A model generated the notes under the pieces. That model searched no databases, was not told the DNA's origin, and was given only the letters and a program-made list of their open reading frames with translations. Shown here one piece after another: positions 10,935 through 21,592 of a DNA stretch of 64,000 nt. Location of the stretch: the NCBI GenBank assembly GCA_022606425.2, contig JAHDVF020001304.1:372001-436000 (forward strand), written 5' to 3'. Position 1 is the first letter of the stretch, and every line of letters begins with the position of its first letter. This stretch comes from Lepidostoma basale. Lineage: Eukaryota > Arthropoda > Insecta > Trichoptera > Lepidostomatidae. The translations under genes and the position numbers were made by a program.

Positions 10935-12043
10935 AATATTATAAGTACAACAACATTTTGAATGTATACAAATTCTTGTAGACAAATACTGGATTTCACC
11001 CATTGCGGATAAATTATTTTTATTTTACAAGGATTAATTGTATCTCAATAGAGACGAAGATGCATATTGTTTTTCTGGGAACAGAAGGTGGTGGCCGAGG
11101 CGCTTACAGGACTTATGACCTGTCATTGGTTGGGTTGAGCGATCGCTTCACGTTTAACAACATTCCCCATTCCGCCGTTATGACCACCACGTCTGACAAA
11201 CTTTTTAACTTGTATATATGGTAGGTCTCCAGGCGAAATCTAGTACTGTATGATTTGCATAGACTTTCACAGTACATTAATAAAGGTTTTCTGCTTAATG
11301 CTTTCTAATCTTAATATAGATGACGCTAGTGTAGAGTGAACATAAAAATGTGAAAATAGGTGTAGAAACCTACCATATATACAAGTTCCAAAAAGTTTGT
11401 CAGACGTGGTGGTCATAACGGGGGAATGTTGTTAAACGTGAAGCGATCGCTCAACCCAACCAATGACAGGTCATAAGTCCTGTAAGCGCCTCGGCCACCA
11501 CCTTCTGTTCCCAGAAAACAATTTGCATCTTCGTCTCTATTGAGATACAATTAATCCTTGTAAAATAAAAATAATTTATCCGCAATGGGTGAAATCCAGT
11601 ATTTGTCTACAAGAATTTGTATACATTCAAAATGTTGTTGTATAAATATAACTGGTACATGCAGGCAAAAAAATTGGAGAGACATCTCCAGGCGAAATCT
11701 AGTACTGTATGATTTGCATAGACTTTCACAGTACATTAATAAAGGTTTTCTGCTTAATGCTTTCTAATCTTAATATAGATGACGCTAGTGTAGAGTGAAC
11801 ATAAAAATGTGAAAATAGGTGTAGAAACCTACCATATATACAAGTTCCAAAAAGTTTGTCAGACGTGGTGGTCATAACGGCGGAATGGGGAATGTTGTTA
11901 AACGTGAAGCGATCGCTCAACCCAACCAATGACAGGTCATAAGTCCTGTAAGCGCCTCGGCCACCACCTTCTGTTCCCAGAAAAACAATATGCATCTTCG
12001 TCTCTATTGAGATACAATTAATCCTTGTAAAATATTATAAGTA
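10935..12043. repeat. Foldback-family FB complex: inverted arms plus duplicated half
   Basis: Arm 10946-11224 is the reverse complement of 11369-11642 around a loop at 11225-11368. The block loop+arm (11226-about 11565) is then repeated directly at 11685-about 12035. Copies are nearly identical; the middle arm lacks about 8 bp around ATTCCGCC that the other two retain. The whole is bracketed by the same 13-mer AATATTATAAGTA at 10935-10947 and 12031-12043, which looks like a target-site duplication. Short open frames here are translations of the repeat. Confidence 0.85.
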
Positions 12044-12046
12044 TTC

Positions 12047-12339
12047 ATTGTTTCTTGAACAATGATGTAAAACTTCATATTAAATAATTAATACGAATAA
12101 ACATTTGATAATGCTTTAGAATGGCGAAACATGTCATTCCCATAAAATACATATAATTTAACTTCTAGAAAACTGATGTGTTTTCATTCGTATTAAATTT
12201 ATAATTAATTAATACGAATGAAAACGTCAGTTTTTTAGAAGTTTTTCTCATAAATTATAATAAGACTGCTAGAAAACAGACATTTTCATTTAAATTAATT
12301 ATTTATTATGGAGTTTTACATCATTGTTCTAGAAACAAT
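12047..12339. repeat. Palindromic repeat, family E (complete copy)
   Basis: 28-bp terminal inverted repeats with one mismatch (12047-12074 and 12312-12339; ATTGTTTCTTGAACAATGAT on the left). It holds an inverted core: TTGATAA at 12105-12111, T, a weak GC-hairpin, then GCGAAACATGTC ending at 12135. It abuts the FB complex exactly. Confidence 0.75.
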
Positions 12340-12350
12340 AAATATTTATA

Positions 12351-12643
12351 CAGTAGAACGTCGTTTACCCGGATGTCAGTTAACCGGAACGTCAATTATC
12401 CGGACAAACCAAGATGAAGCGTTCTGTACCGTGACCTACGCATGACTAAGCTTAATCCACCACACCCACACAACGTTGGGTGTGGGTTGCATCATTCTTC
12501 TCCTCCCCTCTCCACCATGCGGACAGTCAGTTTCCCGCTGTGTTCGAGTTTCAACGTGTCATCTCGTTAGTTTCAACCTTTCATTATTTATCTCATAATG
12601 ACACCTCCAGTCCCAATCAATCCGGATAAACGACGTTCTACTG
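12351..12643. mobile_element. 293-bp MITE with pogo/Tigger-like termini
   Basis: Inverted termini CAGTAGAACGTCGTTTACCC (12351) and GGATAAACGACGTTCTACTG (12643). The CAGT...ACTG ends and CCGG-containing subterminal words resemble pogo/Tigger elements. TA precedes the left end; the right flank is AA. There is no coding capacity. Confidence 0.75.
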
Positions 12644-12730
12644 AAATTAAACAATCCGAACGGCCGTGTGGATTTTAAGCAAAATAAATTTAGATTTTTT
12701 AGATTTTTTTAATTATTATTATTATTTTGT

Positions 12731-12945
12731 TGAATCAATCTTTACATCATGACAGCATGAGCCAAATCGATGTAAAGGGTATTATTATAGCTATCATATT
12801 GATTCTCGTGACATGTAGCTAATCTATCGCCATTTTATTGTCACGTGAATTCTACACCAGACCATAGACAGTGTGACAATCACACTGCCCTCGCCGGGAA
12901 TCGAGCCCGGAATCTTCCACTTACCACTCGGTCACGAAGGTCGTC
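12731..12945 (-). mobile_element. tRNA-derived SINE (family S1), antisense
   Basis: Minus strand shows a pol III box B (GGGCTCGATTCCCGGC) followed by the body GTGTGATTGTCACACTG and ends with the TTTGGCTCATGCTGTCATG 3' segment. The tRNA head is partly deleted. Sister copies are at 23312-23545 (-), 29335-29527 (-) and 40965-41192 (+). Confidence 0.8.
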
Positions 12946-13035
12946 ATTTATAGTAAATGTCGTTAGAATTATTTGTAAAATATTAATTAATTAATATTGT
13001 AGTTAGTACAATAACTAATATATATATTTTTTCAG

Positions 13036-16000
13036 GTGGCAAGAAAACTCGAGATATTGTAAAATCTGTGAGCGGGAAATTTAGGTCGGGGCAGCTGACG
13101 GCCATCATGGGTCCGTCTGGAGCTGGAAAAAGCAGTTTGTTAAACGCTATATCGGGATACAGGTACGATGAACAAATGATATCAGTACCTACACTGAATA
13201 TGACACAATAATGAAGACAATAATTAGCATAGTGGTCTGATATTGAAATGCAACTCAAGCTCAGATGTGAATGATTACGTTAATTATATTCATATTAAAT
13301 AGTGACGTAGTAGTTTTAAAGAGCTAATCACCGGGACTACACCTTATTATTTTAGAATCTCATATATAGTAAACTACTGATTTTCCTGGACGGATGATGA
13401 AAGAAAATCCCGTATAATCGATTTCCCGGTAATCCGAAAACATGAAAAAATGCATTTGGCGCTATCCGATGTAACCGCAAAATCTATCAATGGAAAATCT
13501 ATTGAAAAATCTATCAATTTTCCCTTTTTATTAATGATGTCCCGTATAGTTCGATCACCAACATTATATTGATCCAATAAATATTTGACGGTTGCACCAT
13601 TTTCAAACTTTTGAATTATATCGAGTTTTTGTTCAATTGAAAGTACGACTCGTTTGCGTTTATCCATTATTATAGACACTTTTTCACAGTAAAATACAAT
13701 TAACGACAATGTTTTATGGGTATGAACTACGCTGCGGGTGCTTTATTGCAAACACACAAACGTACGAGGTCTGTTCAAAAAGTATCGCGAATTTTGAATT
13801 TCCGCTGGCTACGTATATTTGATTTTTGATTTTTTTGTAGCGTTATGTTGGTACTCATGTCCCTTACTTATGCTGACAAGGTCGGCCATTTTGAATGTTT
13901 AGTTAATTTTTGACAGCTGTTTTGCTTGGATGTGTTTTGGCTCGTCTTCGATTTTTGCCTATTCCAAAAAATGGATCAAAGAATCTGTATCAAATTTTGT
14001 GTGAAAAACAAAATAAAGTGCGCGGACGCATTTCGAATGTTGACTGTGGCATATGGTGAAGCTACCTTGGACCAAAGCAACGTTTATCGGTGGTACAAAA
14101 TGTTCTCAGAGGGCCGAGAAGATATGAACGACGAAGAGCGTGCCGGACGCCCGAGCACGTCAACAACAGACGAAAACATTGATAAAGTGAAGAAAATAGT
14201 ATTAGCCAATCGTCGAATCACCGTTAGAGAAGTTGCTGAGGACCTAAACATATCGATTGGCTCGTGCCATTCGATTTTAACCAATGATTTGGGCATGAGT
14301 CGGGTCGCCGCGAAATTCGTGCCAAAATTGCTCAATTTCGACCAAAAACAGCATCGCGTTAACATTGCTCAGGAGATGTTGGACTCGGTCCGTGACGACC
14401 CAAATGTGCTCCAGAGGGTCATAACTGGTGACGAATCATGGGTTTATGGTTATGACGTGGAAACCAAAGCTCAATCATCCCAATGGAAGCTGCCGCATGA
14501 GCCAAGACCAAAAAAAGCGCGCCAAGTTCGGTCGAACGTGAAGGTTTTGCTCACAGTTTTCTTCGATTGCAGGGGCGTGGTGCATCATGAGTTCTTGCCA
14601 CAGGGTAGTACGGTCAATAAGGAATATTACCTGCAAGTTATGCGCAATTTGCGCGAAGCAATCCGCCAGAAACGCCCGGATTTGTGGAAGAACAAAAACT
14701 GGCTTTTGCACCATGATAACGCCCCTGCTCACACATCGTTGCTTGTGCGCGAATATTTGGCCAAAAACAACACAGTAATGGTGCCGCAGCCACCGTATTC
14801 CCCAGACCTGGCCCCCTGTGACTTTTTCCTGTTTCCAAAACTGAAGAGGCCCATGAAAGGACGACGCTACGCCACGATTGAGGAGATAAAGACGGCATCG
14901 AAGGAGGAGCTGAACAAGATCACAAAAAATGATTTTTTTAAGTGCTTCGAGGATTGGAAAAAACGTTGGCATAAATGTATTATATCCGAGGGGAATTACT
15001 TTGAAGGGGACAAAATAGATATTCATGAATAAATAAATACTTTTTGAAAAAATATAAAATTCGCGATACTTTTTGAACAGACCTCGTATGTTGGCGGTGG
15101 CGCAAATGTGAACTAAACGCCCAATATCATTTTGACAGATTTGAGTTTTTGTTTGTAGGTATAAGCATTATTGTGAAATATTTTGGTTTTTATAAAATAT
15201 TTTTTGAATGACTCAAGTGTCCCGGATAATCCGTTTCCCGGTCAACCCGACCCCGGAATATCGAGAGTGTACTGTAATTGAAAAATTTGTAAGGATGATG
15301 GAAAGGAAGGGACACACATTTTTTCTAAATTTTAATTTAACATGGCTGGATGTAAGACAATTGAAAATGGAAAATAAATATAGGACTAAACGAGTATGCC
15401 TATAGATATCTCAAATATTGCATCTGAATTTGGTAAACTTAGAATTTATACGTAGGTACCTTGCTTGCCACCCAATGTACATGCAATACCTAATCACTAT
15501 GACTGACGCAGATTTTGTGAGAGGAAAAAGATGCTGAGGACGACCGAGGAAAACATGGCATAAGAAAATTAATAAAATAAATAAAGACGGCTACATTCAA
15601 AGTCGGAAAAGTTGACGAGCGTGCATGTTACTATGTATGGATGTAGTGAAATCTTGAAAGGTATCTCAGGACAGAGCAGTATGGCGGTCCATTCTCTATG
15701 TCTAGTTAGTTTTAGTTATTTAAGATAATCGAAAGATTTTACTGAAATTTCTTGATGGAAGTTCTTTGTAAATAATATTAAATAAAACGATGTTTTAGGA
15801 TTGTCTGTCGTGCATGTTACGATGTATGAATGTAGAGGAACCTTGAAAGGTATGCCAGGACAGAGCAGTGTGGCGGTCCATCCTTTCTGTCCACCCCTCC
15901 GGTGAAACGGCGTGATGGTTAATTAGTGATGGTTAACTGACTAAGTAAAAGTACCTAATAATTAAATATTAGGTCCTTACATATGAAATTGGCGTTTTGC

Positions 16001-19000
16001 CGTACTGGCAACTTTGATCTCAAATATCTTCTCTTTGGTTAGGAATTCCAAATTCAAATTTATACAGCTATTTACTCAAGTATTTGTGTTTCGAAAATTA
16101 TAATTCATTTGTTTTTTCCTCAATTGTTTTTTTTTCTTTGCGTCACTCAGTTTACAAAATGTAAAACTTGAAATATCGCGTTATTTACGAGTACGAGTTC
16201 CACCGTGGCACCAGTGCTGCAGAAACGGCTCGAAGGATTAATGATGTATATGGCGACGGTGCCGCAAAAGAAAACACAGTGCGTTTTTGGTTCCAACGTT
16301 TTCGTTCTGGAAATTTCGACCTGCAGAACAAGCCCCGTGGACGGCCGGAGACCAAAGTTGATAATGAAGAATTGAAGGCTATTGTGGAAGCGGATCCATC
16401 GCAAACCACGTCCGAGTTAGCTGCAGGCTGCGGTGTTAGTGATAAAACTGTTTTAATCCACTTGAAGCAAATTGGGAAGGTGAAAAAGCTTGAAAGGTGG
16501 GTACCTCACGAATTGAGTGAAGCAAATCAACAAACGCGCGTTGACTGCTGCGTTGCATTACTCAACCGGCACAATAATGAAGGGATTTTGAATCGAATCA
16601 TTACCTGTGATGAAAAGTGGATCCTGTATGATAATCGGAAGCGCTTATCGCAATGGCTGAACCCTGCCAAACCAGCCAAACCATGCCCCAAGCGAAAATT
16701 TACTCCAAAAAAGTTACTTGTGAGCGTTTGGTGGACTAGTGCTGGTGTCGTTCACTACAGCTTTCTTAAATCTGGCCAGACGATTACGGCAGATGTCTAT
16801 TGTCAGCAACTGCAAACCATGATGGAAAAGCTAGCTGCTAAACAACCGAGGCTGGTTAATCGCTCTAGGCCACTGCTGCTTCATGATAACGCTAGACCAC
16901 ACACTGCACAACAGACGGCTACCAAAAATAGGAGAGCTTCAATTGGAATGTCTAAGACATCCACCGTACTCTCCGGACCTTGCCCGAACAGATTACTATT
17001 TTTTTCGAAATTTGGGTAACTTCTTGCAAGGGAAAAAATTCAACTCCGATGGGGCAGTCCAAACCGACTTCAAAGATTTTATTGATTCCCGTCCGAATGG
17101 TTTTTTTAGTTAAGGGATCGATGAACTACCTATGAGATGGCAAAAGTGCATAGATAGCAATGGTACATACTTTGATTAAATAAATATATTATTTTTAATT
17201 GTATCTCAATAGAGACGAAGACGTAAACTGGAAACTGAACATGGATGATCAAGGTGTTTACAGGACTTATGACCTGTCATTGGTTGGGTTAAGCGCACGC
17301 TTCATGTAATTACAACATTCCCCATTCCACCTTTGTTATTGTGATCATGCATGACAATGACAAATTTTTGGAAGATGTATATATACTTCAAAATCCATAT
17401 TTATCTTCACGTGTCAGTTTCAGTCAGCCATCTATGTAGATTTGGTTGCACTTGTGAATTTTTTCAAGAATTAACCTATACAACCGACCCACTAACGCCA
17501 TCTATGGAGAATGATTTTCGGCATTTAGCAAACTACCTTATTAACACAATGTGAAGGCTGTCAACCAACATATTGTTAGAAGCCGCTAGGAGTATTATTC
17601 CATTCTATATGCCAAAGAATTTATTATAATATATTATATTTAAAAAAAATCAACTTTATGTTCCTCCCATACAAAACGCCAATTTCATATGTAAGGACCT
17701 AATAAAACGATGTTTTTTTTAACTACTTCCACTTTTGTCTTCATTTCAGGGATCCGGAAATTGGATTAGTTAGTTGAAATGGTTAAATTCGTTTATAATC
17801 CCCCCTTTGTTAATTCAAATTCGTTAAAACGATTAAACAACTTGTTATCGCCAATACTTAGTTAAATTGTCATACCTGTAACGATTTCAGGTCTGTCGGC
17901 GTATCGGGTACCATACTGGCGGGTGACGAGGCCTTGCGACGCCGCGACTTCCACAAGCGCTCGTGCTATATCACGCAGGACGACCTGCTGCAGCCCCTGA
18001 TGACGGTGGGAGAGCTCATGGCGCTGGCCGCGGCCCTCAAGCTGCCAGCGGGCGCGTCCCGCCAGGCCACAAGCGCCGCTATCCTCGCCAGCCTGGGTCT
18101 GGCTGACCACTGCAACACGCGGACGGAGCTGCTCTCTGGCGGCCAGAAGAAGAGGTAATCACACCTGTCGTCACGAAGAACACTTGATCAGATCGACAGT
18201 GTCGGATTGAGCTAGCGCGGGGCCTGTAAATGTTACCAAGAGATCCTGAAAAATTCTAGTGCCAACCCTTATGTATGGAAGTGAAGCTTGGAGCTGGCAA
18301 AAAATGATGAAAGTAGGATAAATGCCGTAGAAATAAGATCACTGAGAAGAATGTGCGCGAAAACGATATATGATAGAATACCGAACGATGAAATAAAGAA
18401 GAAATGTAAGGCAGATTATTGCATCATATGTAAAATTAAAAAAGGATCCTTGAGATGGTTTGGACATTCCTTGCTCTAAATACAAGTGTTTCTTCCCCAA
18501 TCCCCACATTTTTTCTTCTCCTTACTAGATTATTTTTTATCCCAACTTCATGCCTTATTTGCCTTACATTTATGCATTCAGTATTCTAACATACATCGTT
18601 CTGCTCATTCTTCTTAGTGGTCCCATCAGCTACCAACTTTATTTCCATTAATAAAGAGCCATGCATAAAATAACATAATGTGAATATTAATAATAAAGGG
18701 AAAAAAATGTGTTCTGCAATTATTATAAAAATGTTAAATGCTATTTTTACGTAATGCGTAAAGCGTAGCAATCTATGGTTGCAGACTAAGCATAGCCCTG
18801 GAGTTGGTGAACAATCCACCACTGTTCTTCCTCGATGAGCCGACTAGCGGGTTGGACCAGGTGACTTCAGCGCACTGCGTGCGGCTGCTGCGCTCGCTGG
18901 CACGCCAGGGACGCACAGTAGTCTGCACCATCCACCAGCCTTCTGCCTCCATTTTCGAACTCTTCGATCACGTGAGTCACAACTAAAATTGGAGTGATGG

Positions 19001-21592
19001 AAAACACTAAAAAATAAATAATACATCCTAGAATATTCTATTCGGGAAGTGAACGGAACGATTATTTAATTAGAAACTATTGATTTTACAAAATGTTGTG
19101 TCTGTGAAATAGATAATCAAAGTATTAATTTCGTTAAATTAAATTATAAAACTAACTAACTAACCATCACGCCGTCTCCCCGAAAGGGTAGGCAGAAAGA
19201 ATGGACTGTCACACTTTTACTGATGCAGCACTCCATCCTTCTCTTTTCGCCCCGTGGGAGACGCGGTGTGATGAGTTGCGAACCTCATCGCCACCAATAG
19301 GCATCTCCCGAAAATAAATTGATTAATCATTTTCCCTTTGAATAATTTTTGAAAATCATTGTATTTATACAACACTTTCAAACTGTTAAAAAATTTACAC
19401 TGAAGAAGTGCAAAAAGTGTTGGTATACAATATTTTTCAAAAGTTATTCAATGTGAGCACATTATTCAAAGTTATTCAATGTGTTCCAAGTGAATTTCCA
19501 ACATAAAATGCTTTGATTCTATTGCCCGAATATAGAAGGAATAAACCTTTTCCCTTTTAGTGTGAAAATTTTTAATTGAAAAGTTTTTAAATACTTTTCT
19601 TTGTAATTTTTAAGTTAATTTTATTATTGATTTATCTCGTCTTATATCAATAAACAATTAAATTTCCATATGAAACACTCACATTGAATATTAACAGTTA
19701 ATGCCTTCTAGTTTATACACATTTCAATTTATACATGTTACAGTTGGATAAATACCATATTTTGATCAAGATGTATACAAAAGTATTTTTGTAATATACG
19801 TATTTGACTCGGGGAAGATGTGTTCAATACAGGTTGATGAATAGAGAAAAATCAGTTAATAAAACATGGTATAAACCATAATGTTAAACACAATGATACT
19901 GGTTATAATTCTAAATTCGTGTAATGTTATATTACAGGTATATGTGATTGCTTCTGGTGTGTGTGTTTATCAGGGAGGGGCCTCTTCCCTTGTTCCGTTC
20001 CTTTCTTCTGTAGGCCTCCACTGCCCTCGACACCACAACCCGGCAGATTTTGGTAAGCTGCTCACTGTTTATTTGTCACCTGGCTTCTTGATAGATTTGA
20101 AATATCTTCATATTTATGGTTATATCAATCCTAATAATGGCATTTATTTTCAGTAATTGAATTAACAGAAAGCACCGAGACCATTGAAAAGCTCACAGAA
20201 ATCATGCGAAATGGAAAACTACACCAAGTCACTATTGAAAAAAATGAACAAAATATTGATATTAAAAAAGGTCAATCAGAAAAGTTGCTTGACGTGGCAA
20301 ACAATAATCCATTTGACGGCATTCAATTTAAAAAATCAGAGAGACAAAACTCCATCGTGTCAACAATATCTCAGATTTCCAATTTGAATAATTCCACTAT
20401 GGCATGGCTGAAGATAAAAAAGATGGCAAATGATTCGGAAGTAGACTTTGCTACAACATCTTTCACACAGTTCCAAATACTGTTGACGAGAATGATGTTG
20501 CAAATCAGAAGAAACACTACAGGTAATAAATTTATAAAAATCTAAATGTACAATTGGCCTGATACAAGTTGTTTATTTGTTGTTCTTCTTATGGATGTTA
20601 GCAGAATGATATTAAAGTTGTGGTATTCATTTCAGCTATATGGATTCAAACGATTCATCACATTTTATGTGGCGTGCTGATTGGACTGTGTTTTTACGGA
20701 ACAGCAAATGATGGCATGCTTATGTTCGAACACTTGAAGTTTTGTATTGGAGTCACAATATTCTTCGCTTACACCCAAATCATGGTTCCAGTATTAATAT
20801 GTAAGAGCTTGTATATTCTTTGACAATTATTTGAATGGAGATTACATCAATGTTATAAGGTTCCAGAAACTGCTTACACGATAACCCAATAACATATGAA
20901 TTATTTTTTCAGATCCCCAAGAAGTGAAACTCGTAAAAAAAGAATACTTTAATCGATGGTACGGATTAACTCCATATTACGCAGCTCTAACAATATCGAA
21001 ATTACCTTTACAAATTCTACTAAATGTTGTATTCTGCGCTCTTGTATACTTCATGTGGGGATTGCCTGCAGAGTTCCAAAGATTCACAATATTCTGTATA
21101 GTTGGAAACGCAGTGTCACTCGCGGCTGAAGGAGTGGGCCTGGCAATAGGATCTGCTTTTAGTATAACGGTAAGAGATACACCTATCACTCTGGAAATAG
21201 TGCATAATGTCCAATGAGACAAATATATTTATTTTAATGTTTTTTTATAGAATGGATGTGCTATAGGGCCACTGGCTATCGCGCCATTCCTCGGACTAGC
21301 GATATATGGATTTGATTTCGCAAAAAGCATTCCGTGGGTAATGAATGCCCTCATGAGAACTTCCTTCATAAGATGTGGTGTGGTGGCAATGGTTCTCACA
21401 GTGTTTGGATTTGAAAGAAAGCCATTGGAATGCAAAGAAGTCTATTGTCATTTTTCAAAGCCTGAAGTACTTCTCAATTACGTGGACGTTGCAAAAAATT
21501 CCGTCTGGTTGGAAATATTGTCAATGTGCGGACTATTGTGCGCTTTCAGATTATTGTGCTTCCTCAATCTGCGAAGACGATTTGCAACATAA
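13036..21592 (+). CDS. ABCG-family half-transporter (ABCG1/4-like), 5' exon(s) missing
   Basis: Exons: 13036-13162, 17891-18154, 18785-18971, 19938-20052, 20154-20522, 20636-20800, 20913-21169, 21251-21592 (stop TAA). All introns are GT-AG and phases match, giving 607 visible residues. The nucleotide-binding domain comes first, as in ABCG (white/ABCG1) proteins: Walker A GPSGAGKS (exon 1), signature LSGGQKKR (end of exon 2), Walker [13 protein letters not shown] (exon 3) and switch histidine TIHQPSA. The membrane domain follows, with hydrophobic segments in the last three exons. Such proteins dimerise and export lipids, sterols, pigments or hormones; the substrate cannot be told here. The first codon is split, so at least one upstream coding exon exists; I could not find it in 1-13035. 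The first visible intron (4.7 kb) is full of transposons. Confidence 0.93.
13765..15086 (+). mobile_element. Complete mariner transposon
   Basis: 1,322 bp with 31-bp perfect terminal inverted repeats (first 20 bases CGAGGTCTGTTCAAAAAGTA) and TA duplications at 13763-13764 and 15087-15088. It contains one uninterrupted transposase gene. Perfect ends and an open frame indicate a recent insertion, inside a Tigger-like relic in an ABCG intron. Confidence 0.95.
13971..15032 (+). CDS. Mariner transposase, 353 aa, apparently intact
   Basis: The start is the ATG of [14 protein letters not shown]; an upstream in-frame extension to 13926 exists but the shorter form has the usual mariner length (about 345-355 aa). 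The N-terminal HTH/paired-like DNA-binding half contains [18 protein letters not shown] and [15 protein letters not shown]. The catalytic DD34D triad is visible: [17 protein letters not shown] and [17 protein letters not shown], with exactly 34 residues between the second and third aspartates. The [16 protein letters not shown] and YSPDLAPCD blocks are typical mariner. It acts in the nucleus by cut-and-paste at TA sites. No stop or frameshift was seen, so it could be active or recently active. The subfamily is unassigned. Confidence 0.95.
   Translation: MDQRICIKFCVKNKIKCADAFRMLTVAYGEATLDQSNVYRWYKMFSEGREDMNDEERAGRPSTSTTDENIDKVKKIVLANRRITVREVAEDLNISIGSCHSILTNDLGMSRVAAKFVPKLLNFDQKQHRVNIAQEMLDSVRDDPNVLQRVITGDESWVYGYDVETKAQSSQWKLPHEPRPKKARQVRSNVKVLLTVFFDCRGVVHHEFLPQGSTVNKEYYLQVMRNLREAIRQKRPDLWKNKNWLLHHDNAPAHTSLLVREYLAKNNTVMVPQPPYSPDLAPCDFFLFPKLKRPMKGRRYATIEEIKTASKEELNKITKNDFFKCFEDWKKRWHKCIISEGNYFEGDKIDIHE
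15525..15935 (+). mobile_element. Two LINE 3' tails (family L1) around an older repeat
   Basis: Tail 1 (about 15525-15715) contains GACCGAGGAAAACATGGCAT and a CAGGACAGAGCAGTATGGCG block. Tail 2 (about 15800-15930) repeats GTATGCCAGGACAGAGCAGT and ends CGGTGAAACGGCGTGATGG with TTAAT. Between them, 15738-15799 matches the repeat at 61836 (CTTGATGGAAGTTCTTTG, AATAAAACGATGTTTTAGG). Confidence 0.65.
16168..17180 (+). pseudogene. Mariner transposase, cecropia-like, frameshifted
   Basis: One frame covers 16168-about 16940: [60 protein letters not shown] and [18 protein letters not shown]. The reading then shifts into the frame of 16883-17113: [20 protein letters not shown] and [12 protein letters not shown]. 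The late motif [14 protein letters not shown] is reached at about 17137-17178, past an in-frame stop at 17111. The CDEKWILYD and [13 protein letters not shown] blocks are those of the cecropia/Hsmar1 branch. The third catalytic position reads YSPDLARTD. With one frameshift and one stop it is dead. Confidence 0.9.
17197..17620 (+). repeat. Foldback-family FB repeat inside mariner 2
   Basis: About 420 bp similar to 7426-7860, starting TTGTATCTCAATAGAGACG and running to TATGCCAAAGAATT. It lies inside the mariner's terminal repeats, so it inserted after that mariner. Confidence 0.8.
18255..18478 (+). mobile_element. LINE fragment (family L1) in an ABCG intron
   Basis: Reads [16 protein letters not shown] sequence, then [39 protein letters not shown] and [11 protein letters not shown], stopping abruptly. 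It lies between ABCG exons 2 and 3. Confidence 0.75.
19151..19310 (-). mobile_element. SINE-like element with the L1 tail, antisense
   Basis: Plus strand begins ACTAACTAACTAACCATCAC and ends GCCACCAATAGGCATCTCCC, the exact reverse arrangement of 53915-54075. In an ABCG intron. Confidence 0.75.
19330..19470. repeat. Short palindromic repeat, unclassified
   Basis: TTTTTGAAAATCATTGTATTTATACAACACTTT pairs with AAAGTGTTGGTATACAATATTTTTCAAAA (each quoted in part: TTTGAAAATCATTGTAT and ATACAATATTTTTCAAA). Resembles in layout the palindromes at 45.5 and 58 kb but lacks a convincing GAAAC motif. Confidence 0.5.

Larger units (their letters stand above)
13367..15274 (-). mobile_element. Tigger/pogo-like element, internally deleted and split by a mariner
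   Basis: Left end TAGTAAACTACTGATTTTCC (13367) matches the reverse complement of the right end (CAGTACACTCTCGATATTCC, 15274), each next to TA. On the minus strand a transposase start is readable at 13666: [20 protein letters not shown] and [20 protein letters not shown], the CENP-B/pogo type helix-turn-helix. The frame then runs straight into the end of the element, so most of the transposase is deleted. A mariner (13765-15086) sits in its 5' leader, so the host element is the older one. Confidence 0.8.
15969..17702 (+). mobile_element. Mariner element, cecropia-like, carrying an inserted FB repeat
   Basis: Perfect inverted ends TTAGGTCCTTACATATGAAA (15969) and its complement ending at 17702, each flanked by TA (15967-15968, 17703-17704). 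It holds a broken transposase. An FB-family repeat (about 17197-17620) is inserted between the end of the gene and the right terminus, lengthening the element to 1.73 kb. Confidence 0.92.

Noticed and set aside
11003..11995. ORFs sharing MHIVFLGTEGGGRGAYRTYD
   Set aside because: Repeated translation of the foldback arms on both strands; repeat sequence, not a gene.
14475..15026. 183-codon minus-strand ORF inside the mariner
   Set aside because: Shadow frame of the transposase gene.
19340..19440. CTGAAGA...AAAAGTGTT as another hammerhead core
   Set aside because: CUGANGA is matched but there is no clear stem II partner and no GAAA-ACNNGU-H block.
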